64,000 nucleotides of DNA from Pseudarthrobacter sp. NamE2 (GTDB lineage Bacteria; Actinomycetota; Actinomycetes; Actinomycetales; Micrococcaceae), in contig NZ_VAHN01000001.1 of assembly GCF_005796205.1 (NCBI RefSeq), positions 550,231-614,230 of the forward strand. Reading direction: 5' to 3'. Under the pieces are notes generated by a model. The model searched no databases. It was not told where the DNA came from and worked only from the letters and a program-made list of their open reading frames with translations. Each line of letters opens with the position of its first letter. Position 1 is the stretch's first letter. This document shows positions 16,430-24,585 of this stretch, piece after piece. The translations under genes were made by a program, and so were the position numbers.

Positions 16430-18402
16430 TGGACGTCCTGCAGGTTTTTCGCTTCTTCGGATGATTTGAGCTGCCAGGGAACGCTGGCCACCATGACCCC
16501 CGGTTCGAAGTGCAGCCGGGTCTTGATGCGGAGCGCTGTCTGGTTGTGCACCAGCTGCTCCCACCACTTGCCCACCACGTATTCGGGAATGTACACCACA
16601 ATAAGGTCGCGCGGGGAGTCGCGCCGCATCTGCTTGACGTACTCCATGATCGGGCTGACAGTCTCGCGGTAGGGACTGGCCAGGACGGTCAACGGCACGG
16701 GGATCTCGAGCTTTTCCCAATCCGCCACCGTCTGGGCTGTTTCCTCCGGGTCGATATCCACCGTGACCGCGTCCAGCCGGGACGGCCTTGATGCGCGTGC
16801 ATATGCCAGCGCGCGCAGGACCGGCTTGCGCACATGGGACACCAGCAGCACGGCGTGCACCCTGGTGGGCAGGGCGCGCGGGGACGCGTCTTCGTCCACG
16901 GCCAGCTCCTTGGCCACGTTGTCGTAGTGCGCCCTGATACTCCACATGATCAGGAAGAGGATGAACATGGCCAGCAGTGCAATCCAGGCGCCCTGCTCGA
17001 ACTTGGTGACCAGGACGATGACCAGCACCAGTGCCGTCATGCCGAAGCCGATGCTGTTGATGGTGCGGGATTTGAGAATGCGCCGCCGCACCGCCTTTTC
17101 CCTGGCCAGCTTGAGCTGCCGGCCCCAGTGCCGGATCATCCCCAGCTGGCTTGCCGTGAAGGAAATGAAGACGCCCACGATGTACAGCTGGATGAGTTTC
17201 GTCACGTCCGCGTTGAAGGAAATGACCAGCACCAGGGCTCCGGCGGCGAGGGCCAGGACGCCGTTGCTGAAGGCCAGCCGGTCGCCGCGGGTCCTGAGCT
17301 GGCGCGGCAGGTAGCCGTCCTGGGCCAGGATGGAGCCCAACACCGGAAAGCCGTTGAACGCGGTGTTGGCTGCGAACACCAGGATGACGCCCGTGGCGGC
17401 CACCACGATATAGAAGGGGATGGAGCCCGGACCGAAAATGGTTTGTGCGATCTGGCTGATGGCCGGGTTCTGGATGTATCCCGCCGGCAGGGGCTGGCCG
17501 TTGAGCAGGAACTCCGTGGCCGGGTCCAGGACGATGTGGACCTTCGTGGCCTGCGCCAGGAACATGATGCCGGCAAGCATCGAAGCGCCGATGACGCCAA
17601 GCAGCAGCAGGGTGGTGGCCGCGTTCTTGCTCTTGGGCGGCCGGAAGTTGGGCACGCCGTTGCTGATCGCTTCCACGCCTGTCAGCGCCGCGGCGCCTGA
17701 CGAAAACGCGCGCAGCAGCAGGAATGCGCCGGCGAGCCCCACGAGTCCTTCATCGAAGCCCGGCGCGGGGACGATGGTGAAGTCGGCGGACGGCGCCTTT
17801 CCCAACTGGCCGGTGGCGGCCTGGAAGATGCCCACCGCCGTCATGCCCAGGATTGACGCCATGAAGATGTAGGTGGGGATGGCGAAGACGCTGCCGGCCT
17901 CCTTGACGCCGCGAAGGTTCACCAGGGCAAGGATCACGACGCCGATAGTGGCTATGGCGGCCTGCTGGCCGTGGAGTGCCGGGACGGCTGTGGTGAGGTA
18001 TGTGGCGGCTGAGGACATGGACACGGCCACCGTCAGGACGTAGTCCACCAGCAGGGCGGACGCCACAGTAAGCCCGGCATATTTGCCCAGGTTGTCGCCG
18101 GCGATCTCGTAATCGCCGCCGCCGGAGGGGTAGGCGTGGACGTTCTGCCGGTAGGAGGCCACCACGGTCAGGAGGACCACCATCACGGCAAGGCCCACCC
18201 ATGGGGAGAACGCCACCGCACTGACGCCGGCCAGCGCCAGGGTCAGCAATATTTCGTCCGGCGCGTAGGCCACGGAGGAGAGGGCGTCGGACGCGAACAC
18301 CGGGAGTGCGATCTTCTTGGGTAGCAGGGTGTGGGACATTCGGTCGTTCCGGAACGGCCTGCCCACCAGCACGCGTTTGACGGCGTTCAGTATTGTCAGC
18401 AC
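16426..18402 (-). CDS. APC-family permease, KimA-like (probable potassium importer)
   Basis: 658-aa protein with about 12 membrane segments in the first 490 residues and a cytoplasmic C-terminal domain (about 500-658, including AVTVDIDPEETAQTVADWEKL). The N-terminal FASDALSSVAYAPDEIL matches the substrate-site signature of the KimA/YdaO branch of APC transporters, which import K+ with protons. The divergent neighbours are two TrkA-type K+ regulatory proteins, supporting a potassium role. I choose GTG 18402, one codon inside the longest frame: there is no ribosome site, and a TAGCTT -10 lies exactly six bases upstream, fitting a leaderless message. An amino-acid permease function cannot be excluded. 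Confidence 0.75.
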   Translation of the reverse strand: MLTILNAVKRVLVGRPFRNDRMSHTLLPKKIALPVFASDALSSVAYAPDEILLTLALAGVSAVAFSPWVGLAVMVVLLTVVASYRQNVHAYPSGGGDYEIAGDNLGKYAGLTVASALLVDYVLTVAVSMSSAATYLTTAVPALHGQQAAIATIGVVILALVNLRGVKEAGSVFAIPTYIFMASILGMTAVGIFQAATGQLGKAPSADFTIVPAPGFDEGLVGLAGAFLLLRAFSSGAAALTGVEAISNGVPNFRPPKSKNAATTLLLLGVIGASMLAGIMFLAQATKVHIVLDPATEFLLNGQPLPAGYIQNPAISQIAQTIFGPGSIPFYIVVAATGVILVFAANTAFNGFPVLGSILAQDGYLPRQLRTRGDRLAFSNGVLALAAGALVLVISFNADVTKLIQLYIVGVFISFTASQLGMIRHWGRQLKLAREKAVRRRILKSRTINSIGFGMTALVLVIVLVTKFEQGAWIALLAMFILFLIMWSIRAHYDNVAKELAVDEDASPRALPTRVHAVLLVSHVRKPVLRALAYARASRPSRLDAVTVDIDPEETAQTVADWEKLEIPVPLTVLASPYRETVSPIMEYVKQMRRDSPRDLIVVYIPEYVVGKWWEQLVHNQTALRIKTRLHFEPGVMVASVPWQLKSSEEAKNLQDVQ

Positions 18403-18414
18403 CACACAAAGCTA
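18403..18414 (-). promoter_or_regulatory. Leaderless-type promoter of the KimA-like permease
   Basis: TAGCTT on the minus strand (18414-18409) followed by TGTGTG and then the GTG at 18402. No Shine-Dalgarno sequence is present. Matches the TANNNT plus 6-base pattern of actinobacterial leaderless starts. Confidence 0.45.
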
Positions 18415-18522
18415 GTCCGATTCCCTGGTGATGTCATGACGGCCCCTTGACAACTTCCCGCACGCGCTGTGGCGGTAGAGTTCTAGCTGCACAACCCTGC
18501 GCAGGAGGACAGAGGAGATACG

Positions 18523-19197
18523 GTGGCGCATTTCGTGATCATGGGATGTGGCCGGGTGGGGGCGACGCTGGCGCACACGCTGGAGGACGCCGGTCATTCC
18601 GTGGCCATCATCGACCAGGACGACCGCGCGTTCCGCCGCCTCCGGCAGGGCTTCACCGGGCGCAAAGTGACGGGCGTCGGCTTTGACCGCGACACCCTCA
18701 AGCAGGCCGGGGTGGCCGAAGCCTATGCCTTTGCCGCGGTGTCCAGCGGTGACAACTCGAACATCCTTGCCACCCGCGTGGCACGCGAGACATTCCACGT
18801 TCCGCACGTGGTGGCCCGCATCTACGATCCCGGCCGGGCGGAGATTTACCAGCGCCTTGGCATTCCGACCGTGGCGGCGGTGCGCTGGAGCGCGGACCAG
18901 GTGCTGCGCCGCATCCTTCCCGAGCAGCACCTTGCCGGGGATTTCCGTGAACCGTCCGGCCGCCTCGTTTTGGCCGAACTTGACCTTGATGCGGGCTGGA
19001 TCGGGCACCGGATCAGCAGCATCGAGCAAGCGGCCGACGTGCGCGTGGCCTACCTCACCCGTTTCGGTGAGGGCGTACTGCCTGAGGCGGGAACTGCGTA
19101 CCAGGACGGCGATACCGTGCACGCCATGCTGCAGGTTGACCGCAGCTCCCAAGTCGCCCAGATCCTGGCCCAAGCCCCCGCCAAGGAGTTGCAGTGA
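18523..19197 (+). CDS. ceoB: TrkA-family potassium uptake regulatory protein (CeoB-like)
   Basis: Cytoplasmic K+ channel/transporter regulator of 224 aa. Rossmann (RCK) NAD-binding domain with FVIMGCGRVGATLA at residues 4-17 and the acidic ribose-binding turn AIIDQDD. A C-terminal RCK_C/TrkA-C domain follows (GRLVLAELDLDAGWIGHRIS to the end). GTG 18523 has strong ribosome sites (AGGAGG and GAGGAG). The GTGA overlap with the next gene indicates co-translation; the two probably form a hetero-complex. No TrkH/TrkG pore gene is adjacent. The divergent KimA-like permease is the likely partner or at least belongs to the same K+ physiology. A TTGACA at 18447 and TAGAGT at 18476 lie upstream, but their spacing (23 bases) is long. 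Confidence 0.88.
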   Translation: MAHFVIMGCGRVGATLAHTLEDAGHSVAIIDQDDRAFRRLRQGFTGRKVTGVGFDRDTLKQAGVAEAYAFAAVSSGDNSNILATRVARETFHVPHVVARIYDPGRAEIYQRLGIPTVAAVRWSADQVLRRILPEQHLAGDFREPSGRLVLAELDLDAGWIGHRISSIEQAADVRVAYLTRFGEGVLPEAGTAYQDGDTVHAMLQVDRSSQVAQILAQAPAKELQ

Positions 19198-19952
19198 AAG
19201 TCGTTATTGTCGGCGCCGGAAGCGTCGGGTCGTCGATTGCCAGGGAACTGCTGGCGCACAAGCATGAAATTTTGCTGATCGACCTCAAGCCGGAAGTGAT
19301 CGGACGGAGCGGACTCCGGGGAGCGCACTGGCTGGTGGGTGACGCGTGCGAGTTGAGCACGCTCCAGGGCGCGAAGGTGGAAGAGGCGGACGTGGTGGTC
19401 TCCGCCACGGGTGACGACAAGGTCAACCTGGTGGTATCCCTGCTGGCAAAGACTGAATTCGGCGTTGGCCGGACGGTTGGCCGGGTGAACAACCCGAAGA
19501 ACGACTGGATGTTCAACGATTCCTGGGGAGTGGACGTGGCGGTGAATACGCCGCAGCTCATGACGGCGCTGGTGGAGGAAGCCGTGGAAATCGGCGACCT
19601 GGTCCGGCTCCTCACGCTACAGACGGGGGTGTCCTCGCTGGTCGAATTCACCGTCCCGCACGATTCCCACGTCATCGGCCAGACCGTCGGCCAGATCCGG
19701 TGGCCGGAGGACTCCACCCTGGTGGCTATCCTGCGCGACCACGCACCCATCACCCCCAGCCGTGACGACGTCATCGACGGCGGAGACGAACTGTTTTTCG
19801 TCACCACCATCGCGGCGGAAGACCACCTGCGTGCGCTGCTGTCACGGGACGCTGCAGAAACCGGGAACGGAACGGCCCAGGAAGGCGGAGTCCCTGCCAA
19901 TGCAGGGAGGCTGGAGCAGCAGGCCCTGGAGGACGACGGCTTCGACGGGTAA
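19194..19952 (+). CDS. ceoC: TrkA-family potassium uptake regulatory protein (CeoC-like)
   Basis: 252-aa partner of the preceding protein. Rossmann motif VVIVGAGSVGSSIARELL at the N-terminus, acidic turn LLIDLKPE, and the second half of the RCK_N fold (DVVVSATGDDKVNLVVSLLAKTEFG). The C-terminal TrkA_C domain (SLVEFTVPHDSHVIGQTVGQIRWPED) ends with a ~35-residue acidic tail not needed for the fold. GTG 19194 overlaps the ceoB stop. The stop is three bases from the end of the convergent DUF3159 gene. Confidence 0.88.
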   Translation: MKVVIVGAGSVGSSIARELLAHKHEILLIDLKPEVIGRSGLRGAHWLVGDACELSTLQGAKVEEADVVVSATGDDKVNLVVSLLAKTEFGVGRTVGRVNNPKNDWMFNDSWGVDVAVNTPQLMTALVEEAVEIGDLVRLLTLQTGVSSLVEFTVPHDSHVIGQTVGQIRWPEDSTLVAILRDHAPITPSRDDVIDGGDELFFVTTIAAEDHLRALLSRDAAETGNGTAQEGGVPANAGRLEQQALEDDGFDG

Positions 19953-19955
19953 CCG

Positions 19956-20735
19956 TCAGCCCTTCGGCGCCGGTTCCTCCCCAGTCAGATCCGCGGCCGG
20001 CGCCGGCCGGGTCACCAGCCAGGCGATCCAGACGCCCAGGATATAGAGCGGTGCGCCCATGAGCAGCCGGGTGGTGGCCAGTGCGGCCAGGCCGTCCGGG
20101 CCCATCAGGTACAGCGGAACCTGCACGATCAGCCGGAGAGCCAGGACCGCAACGATGATCCAGGTGCCCAGCCGGTAGGCCTTGAGGCGTGCCGGGTCCT
20201 TGCGCCAGTCCAGGCCCTCGTTGCGGATGAACCCGAACAGCAGGCCGGCCACCGGCCACTTGACCAGAATGGACGTCACCATGGCGACGATGTACGCGGC
20301 ATTGGTAAAGAAGCCGGGAAGGTAGAAGTCCTCGGCTTTCCCGGTGGTGTTGGCCAGCCAGGCGGAAATCCCGACGCCGGCCACGCCGGCGAGTGCCTGG
20401 GTCAGGGGCCGGCGCTGGATGAGGCGCACCACCGTGAAGATGGCGGCCGCCGCCAGGGCTGCAACCAGGGAGGGGCTGAGGTCCTGGGTGATGGTGAAGG
20501 TAATCAGGAACACCAGGCCGGGCAGGATGCTTTCAGCGATGCCCTGGACTCCCCCGGCGCTTCGCAGGACGTCCACGCGGCCGTCATGTGTCCTGTGCAG
20601 CCCGGCTTTGGCGGCATACCCGGCAGCGAGGCCGGCCACCGGCGAAGGCTCCGTACCCGCCTTCCCGTCCTGTTCCGGGCCGCCCTTTTCCGGGCGGGAT
20701 GCTCCGGGTGACGGGTTGGGCTGGGAGGCGCTCAT
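19956..20735 (-). CDS. DUF3159 membrane protein
   Basis: 259 aa with an unstructured N-terminus (about 60 residues rich in Pro, Gly, Glu) and roughly five to six hydrophobic segments beginning at SILPGLVFLITFTITQDL. It matches the actinobacterial DUF3159 family, whose members sit next to ceoBC. Function is not known. ATG 20735 follows AGGAG and overlaps the stop of the OB-fold gene (ATGA); the longer frame to 20870 is a shadow. The order dut, DUF3710, OB-fold, DUF3159 suggests one transcript. Confidence 0.8.
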   Translation of the reverse strand: MSASQPNPSPGASRPEKGGPEQDGKAGTEPSPVAGLAAGYAAKAGLHRTHDGRVDVLRSAGGVQGIAESILPGLVFLITFTITQDLSPSLVAALAAAAIFTVVRLIQRRPLTQALAGVAGVGISAWLANTTGKAEDFYLPGFFTNAAYIVAMVTSILVKWPVAGLLFGFIRNEGLDWRKDPARLKAYRLGTWIIVAVLALRLIVQVPLYLMGPDGLAALATTRLLMGAPLYILGVWIAWLVTRPAPAADLTGEEPAPKG

Positions 20736-21109
20736 TCGTTCTCCTGACGGGAAAGTATTTCGTAGCGGGGGTTGAACATGGTGGGCATGCCCGCGCTGCG
20801 GGACAGCATCCCTTCGAGCCGCAGTTCGGTGCCTGCCTCGATACCGGGCACCCGCCTGCGTCCCAGCCACACGACGCGGATCCTTGTCCGGGTACTTGTG
20901 CCGCTGCCGCGGCGTGCGGGATCGGAATCGGAGACGATGGCGCTGAAGGCCGCGCTCCGGTCCGCAGGGACATAGGTGATGGATTCGATCCGCCCCTGGC
21001 AGAACACCCTGCCCTTGGCCGGAAGCTCGTTGAAAGGTGTGGGGCGGGGGCCGCGCCGGGCTGCTTCGCCCGGCACGGGCTCAGCCAATCTGTGTGATTT
21101 CCGGACCAC
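20732..21109 (-). CDS. Small OB-fold nucleic-acid-binding-like protein
   Basis: 125 aa. The body GRVFCQGRIESITYVPADRSAAFSAIVSD ... TRIRVVWLGRRRVPGIEAGTELRLEGML has the five-strand OB-fold pattern seen in actinobacterial proteins at this locus. I chose GTG 21109 because an AGGAG lies seven bases upstream and the length matches homologues (~120 aa). This makes it overlap the DUF3710 gene by 29 bases. The open frame beyond 21109 belongs to the opposite reading of DUF3710. It could bind single-stranded nucleic acid, but this is inferred from the fold only. Confidence 0.7.
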   Translation of the reverse strand: MVRKSHRLAEPVPGEAARRGPRPTPFNELPAKGRVFCQGRIESITYVPADRSAAFSAIVSDSDPARRGSGTSTRTRIRVVWLGRRRVPGIEAGTELRLEGMLSRSAGMPTMFNPRYEILSRQENE

Positions 21110-21794
21110 GTTCAGGCTCCTGCAGGCGGGGAGCAGCCGGTGGAGGGGTTGCTGTCGCCTCCTTGGGAAGGCGCAGCTGGAGGAGGTCGCGCGGCGGCAT
21201 GGGGCTGTCACCGCGGACCACCACAACCTGCCGGAACAGTGCCTCGAGGGGTTCCGCTGCTTGGCGTTCCAGTGCCGCGGGTCCGCCCAGGACGCCGCGA
21301 AGGAACCAGCGCGGACCGTCAACGCCGATGAAGCGTGCCACCCGGTATCCCTGGCTGCCGTCCGGGAGGCCGGCGGGAAGCTTCGCGACAAGCTCCGTGC
21401 CGAATCCACCCTCAATTTCTTCAACCTGGCCGCCCTGGGCGCCTACGGACTGGCCAATCTGCCCCCGGATCTCCTCCCAAAGCTCTTCGGTCTTCGGAGC
21501 GGCAAAGGCCTGGAGCTGGAGGCTGGAACCGTTGAGGTCCATGGTCACCGCCACCACGCGCTGGGTTGCCTCTTCCACTTCAAGGCGCAGCTGCAAACCT
21601 TCACTGGGAGTGATCAGGAGCGCGCCGAGGTCAACGTAGCCGTCGCGGCTGGTGATCTCGGACTCGTCATACGGACCGTTGGCGCGGAGTCCGGTGCCGT
21701 CCGCCACCGCTTCCGCAGGGTCCGCGGCGGTCAGCTCTTCATCCGGTTCGGCTGCCTGTTCCTTCTTGGCTTTCCTGCCGAGCCCAAAGACCAT
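21081..21794 (-). CDS. DUF3710 protein
   Basis: 237-aa soluble protein. Charged N-terminal region with an acidic stretch (AEPDEELTAADPAEAV), then a conserved domain: NGPYDESEITSRDGYVDLGALLITP, LQLRLEVEEATQRVVAVTMDLNGSSLQLQAFAAPKTEELWEEIR, and GYRVARFIGVDGPRWFLRGVLGG. This is the actinobacterial DUF3710 pattern next to dut. No enzymatic motif is evident. A possible role in envelope or cell-cycle processes is not supported by sequence. The ATG at 21794 lies 102 bases after the dut stop with a hairpin between. Confidence 0.82.
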   Translation of the reverse strand: MVFGLGRKAKKEQAAEPDEELTAADPAEAVADGTGLRANGPYDESEITSRDGYVDLGALLITPSEGLQLRLEVEEATQRVVAVTMDLNGSSLQLQAFAAPKTEELWEEIRGQIGQSVGAQGGQVEEIEGGFGTELVAKLPAGLPDGSQGYRVARFIGVDGPRWFLRGVLGGPAALERQAAEPLEALFRQVVVVRGDSPMPPRDLLQLRLPKEATATPPPAAPRLQEPERGPEITQIG

Positions 21795-21863
21795 GAGGGT
21801 GTCTCCTTTATTGTGAAAGTTCCGGTCCGGCCCAAGGAGGCCCCGCCGTCGTGCTTGTGCTGT

Positions 21864-21886
21864 CCGCCGGCAGGAAGGGCCGGCGG
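21864..21886 (-). terminator. Hairpin between dut and the DUF3710 gene
   Basis: Perfect 8-bp stem CCGCCGGC / GCCGGCGG (21864-21871, 21879-21886) with a 7-base loop, ten bases beyond the dut stop. No T tract follows on the minus strand, so it may be a weak terminator or RNA-stability element that sets dut apart from the downstream genes. Confidence 0.4.
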
Positions 21887-21896
21887 GGTAGTCCGC

Positions 21897-22421
21897 CTAG
21901 GGAAGGGTGAAGCCGCCGGTGGACCCGAACCCGCCTGTTCCGCGCACGGACCCGCTCAATTCGGTGACGGGGACGAACTGCGCATGTTCCACGCGCTGGA
22001 TGACCATTTGGGCAATTCTATCGCCGCGGCGCAGCTCTATGGGCTGGCTGGCGTCGGTGTTCAGGAGCGTGACGGCGATTTCCCCGCGGTAGCCGGCGTC
22101 CACGGTTCCGGGGGCGTTTACGACGGTGAGGCCGTGCTTGGTGGCAAGTCCGGAGCGGGGGTGGATCAGGGCCACGAAGCCATAGGGCAGTGCGATCGAC
22201 ACGCCGGTAGGAACCAGCTTGCGTTCGCCCGGCCGCAGGACAACGTCTTCGCGCGCGCGAAGGTCTGCGCCGGCGTCGCCGGGATGGGCGTAGGAGGGTG
22301 GTTCCAAACCCGGGTCAAGCATCTTCAGCTGGACCTGGAGCGTGGGGGCGTGGTCCTCTATGGCCACGGGTGCATCGCCGGGGGCAGTGCCGAGCGTGGC
22401 GGGTTGATCAGTCACAGTCAT
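21897..22421 (-). CDS. dut: Deoxyuridine 5'-triphosphate nucleotidohydrolase
   Basis: Trimeric dUTPase that removes dUTP and makes dUMP. All five motifs are visible: [47 protein letters not shown], and the glycine-rich C-terminal arm [11 protein letters not shown]. 174 aa by the ATG at 22421. There is no ribosome site; a TAGAGT -10 lies two bases upstream of this ATG and eight bases upstream of the GTG at 22415. The real message may therefore be leaderless and begin at GTG 22415 (172 aa). Confidence 0.95.
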   Translation of the reverse strand: MTVTDQPATLGTAPGDAPVAIEDHAPTLQVQLKMLDPGLEPPSYAHPGDAGADLRAREDVVLRPGERKLVPTGVSIALPYGFVALIHPRSGLATKHGLTVVNAPGTVDAGYRGEIAVTLLNTDASQPIELRRGDRIAQMVIQRVEHAQFVPVTELSGSVRGTGGFGSTGGFTLP

Positions 22422-22423
22422 TC

Positions 22424-22429
22424 ACTCTA
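22424..22429 (-). promoter_or_regulatory. Candidate -10 of dut
   Basis: TAGAGT on the minus strand. It is too close to the ATG at 22421 for that codon to be translated from a leadered transcript, but eight bases before the in-frame GTG at 22415. It argues for a leaderless dut mRNA. Confidence 0.4.
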
Positions 22430-22495
22430 ACCCGCGCGGGCTTCACCGGCATCAGCCAAGATGAAATAGCCAGGCAAAGGTGGAAAGCTGGACCT

Positions 22496-22984
22496 ATGCC
22501 CGAATCAAGCTCTGCTGCGCCCGTTCCCAATTCGCCATCCACGGGAGCACAGGTGATTTACAGGGAAAAGCTCTGGCCCAATGCCTGGATCTGGATCATC
22601 GCGGCCGGGATTTCGGGTGCCGGCATCCTGGTGTTCGCCCCCATCAGCGCGGCCGCTGGATTCACGGCCGCCGCAGTGCTTTTTGCCATCATTGCTGTTC
22701 TCCTGGTGCTTTCCACGCCGGGCATCGTGGTCACCCAGGACTCCCTGACCATAGGACGCGCCACTATCGAGCGCAGGTTCCTTGGTGCCGTCGAGCAGTT
22801 TCGCGGCGAAGAAGCAACGGCTGAACGCGGGACCAGGCTCAACGGTTTGGCCTACCTCTGCATCCGCGGCTGGATAGATCCCGTGGTGAAAATCGAGATC
22901 ACCGACCCCGCGGACAGGACGCCGTACTGGCTCGCCTCCACCCGGCACCCGGACAAACTGGCGGCAGCTTTGATCCGCAGCTAG
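22496..22984 (+). CDS. DUF3093 membrane protein
   Basis: 162 aa. Short hydrophilic N-terminus, IYREKLWPNAWIWIIAAG leading into two hydrophobic helices (about residues 25-70), then a small soluble beta domain (GIVVTQDSLTIGRATIERRFLGAVEQF ... RGWIDPVVKIEITDPADRTPYWLASTRHPDKLAAAL). This fits the DUF3093 family found divergent from dut in actinobacteria; the C-terminal part resembles a bacterial PH-like fold. Function unknown. The longer open frame from 22298 overlaps dut on the other strand and is rejected; ATG 22496 has a purine-rich GGTGGAAAG upstream. Confidence 0.8.
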   Translation: MPESSSAAPVPNSPSTGAQVIYREKLWPNAWIWIIAAGISGAGILVFAPISAAAGFTAAAVLFAIIAVLLVLSTPGIVVTQDSLTIGRATIERRFLGAVEQFRGEEATAERGTRLNGLAYLCIRGWIDPVVKIEITDPADRTPYWLASTRHPDKLAAALIRS

Positions 22985-23140
22985 CTGCATACCCCCCGTT
23001 GCAACCGTTGCAACTCCCCCACACTTCCGGAAAGCCCGGGTGCAGCCCTGAAAATCGCGGCACGCCCGGTCCCTTGAGCCAAAACAGGACCGCCGGGTGG
23101 CAGAGTTTCGATTGATAGTAATGCCAGGGTGGAGGATTGT

Positions 23141-24499
23141 ATGCAGGATCTACGGCTTGTGGGGGTGCACGACGACGGGATGCACCTCCTGTTGAGCGGT
23201 GCCGGCGGCGAGATGTTCCAGCTGCCGATCGACGAAGCCCTGAGGACAGCCAGCAGGTCGACGGCCAAGCCTCCTTCGGCTGACCGGCCCTCCGTTCCCT
23301 TGTCCCCCCGCGATATCCAGGCCCGTATCCGTGCCGGCGCCACAGCATCGGAGGTGGCCGAACTGTCCGGCGTGCCGCTGGCGAAGGTTGAGCGTTACGA
23401 GGGCCCGGTCCTGGCGGAGCGGGAATACGTGGCGCAGCAGGCACGCAAGGTGGAGGTCGCTTCCCCTTCCCCCGGCCACGACATCTACCGGGCAGCCTTC
23501 GGCGACAACGCAGCCACTCTGGGTGACATGGTGGCGCACCGGCTCTCCGCGTATGGCATCGACCCGTCGACTGTGGAGTGGGACTCCTGGCGGCGGCAGG
23601 ACGGCACGTGGACCGTGTCGGCCAGCTTCGAAGCCAAGACCGGTGGCACCCCGGGCATTGGCGAGGAGCCACCCGCCCTGTGGATCTTCAATCCTTCACG
23701 GAAGTCGCTGCACAACTCCAACCGCTGGGCGCAGCAACTGAGTGAACTGGAGCCGCTGGACGGTCCAGTTCCGGCCCGCCGGCTCTCGGCTGTTTCGGAC
23801 CGGCCGTTCGACTTCGAGACCGACGCCGACGCCGGGCACCCCGCCGACCAGGCCTCCGGCAAGGAAGCCGACGGGCTCCTGGACATGCTCCGCTCCCGCC
23901 GTGGACAGCGGTTGGGCGTCGATGAAGATTCCGACGATGCCCTAGCACTGCTGCTGACACATGGCGTTCCGGCCGCCCACCCCCGCCCGTCCGAGGTCAT
24001 TCCCGAGCAGGAGGAGCCGGAACCGGAAGCCGAACCGCGGGAAGAAACCAGCGAGGCACCGGCGGCCAAGGGTGATTCTTTTATCCGCCAGCGCGACACC
24101 CGGCCCTCCATGTTGTCCAGGCTGAGCGTTATCCCGCCCTACCGCGACCCCGCCGAAGAAGCGCTGCGGCTTCACGACGGCGTAAGCACCAACACGCGCG
24201 AAATCACCATCGTCGCGTCCCCCGAACGACCCTCTGCTGCCGCCAATTCCGAATCAGCCGCCGGAGGAAAGGCCACCCCTTCGACTGGTACGGGCACGTC
24301 ACCGGGCGCGTCTTCGGGTGCCGGACTGAACGAGTTGCTGGGCGGCACCGCCCGGCGCAGGGCAACCCGGCATGATGACAGCGCACCGGTCACAGGCCAA
24401 CTGCCTGAGACGGAGGCCCCGGAGCGGCAGCCCTCGCGGCCCAAGCGCTCGAGCGTCCCTTCCTGGGACGAGATCGTTTTCGGCACCCGCGGCGACTAA
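23141..24499 (+). CDS. sepH: Septation protein SepH (DUF3071)
   Basis: Actinobacterial cell-division protein that binds FtsZ and promotes its assembly. 452 aa. N-terminal DUF3071 domain (MQDLRLVGVHDDGMHLLLSG through about residue 170) containing a helix-turn-helix-like part IRAGATASEVAELSGVPLAKVERYEGPVLAEREYVAQQA, typical of SepH. The rest is long, acidic and proline-rich, ending in a conserved short basic segment RPKRSSVPSWDEIVFGTRGD. ATG 23141 is preceded by GGTGGAGG; the in-frame GTG at 23129 is part of that ribosome site and is rejected. The role in FtsZ control is known from Streptomyces and Mycobacterium homologues. Confidence 0.9.
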   Translation: MQDLRLVGVHDDGMHLLLSGAGGEMFQLPIDEALRTASRSTAKPPSADRPSVPLSPRDIQARIRAGATASEVAELSGVPLAKVERYEGPVLAEREYVAQQARKVEVASPSPGHDIYRAAFGDNAATLGDMVAHRLSAYGIDPSTVEWDSWRRQDGTWTVSASFEAKTGGTPGIGEEPPALWIFNPSRKSLHNSNRWAQQLSELEPLDGPVPARRLSAVSDRPFDFETDADAGHPADQASGKEADGLLDMLRSRRGQRLGVDEDSDDALALLLTHGVPAAHPRPSEVIPEQEEPEPEAEPREETSEAPAAKGDSFIRQRDTRPSMLSRLSVIPPYRDPAEEALRLHDGVSTNTREITIVASPERPSAAANSESAAGGKATPSTGTGTSPGASSGAGLNELLGGTARRRATRHDDSAPVTGQLPETEAPERQPSRPKRSSVPSWDEIVFGTRGD

Positions 24500-24585
24500 C
24501 ACCCGCAACTAAGCTGCCCTGGCCGCCGGCAACGCCCATGCAAACGCAGTGCCAGTTCCCAGTCTTTGAAGGGTCTGGGGCGGGT

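Noticed and set aside
15038..16945. Extended start of the RNA methyltransferase frame up to 16945
   Set aside because: The extension runs through the permease gene; ATG 16429 with the ATGA overlap gives the normal TRAM start.
18405..18522. c-di-AMP (ydaO-type) riboswitch ahead of the KimA-like permease
   Set aside because: The gap to the divergent gene is only about 120 bases and the start looks leaderless, so there is no room for the roughly 150-base element.
22298..22984. Longer N-terminus for the DUF3093 protein
   Set aside because: The extension overlaps dut on the other strand; ATG 22496 fits the family start.
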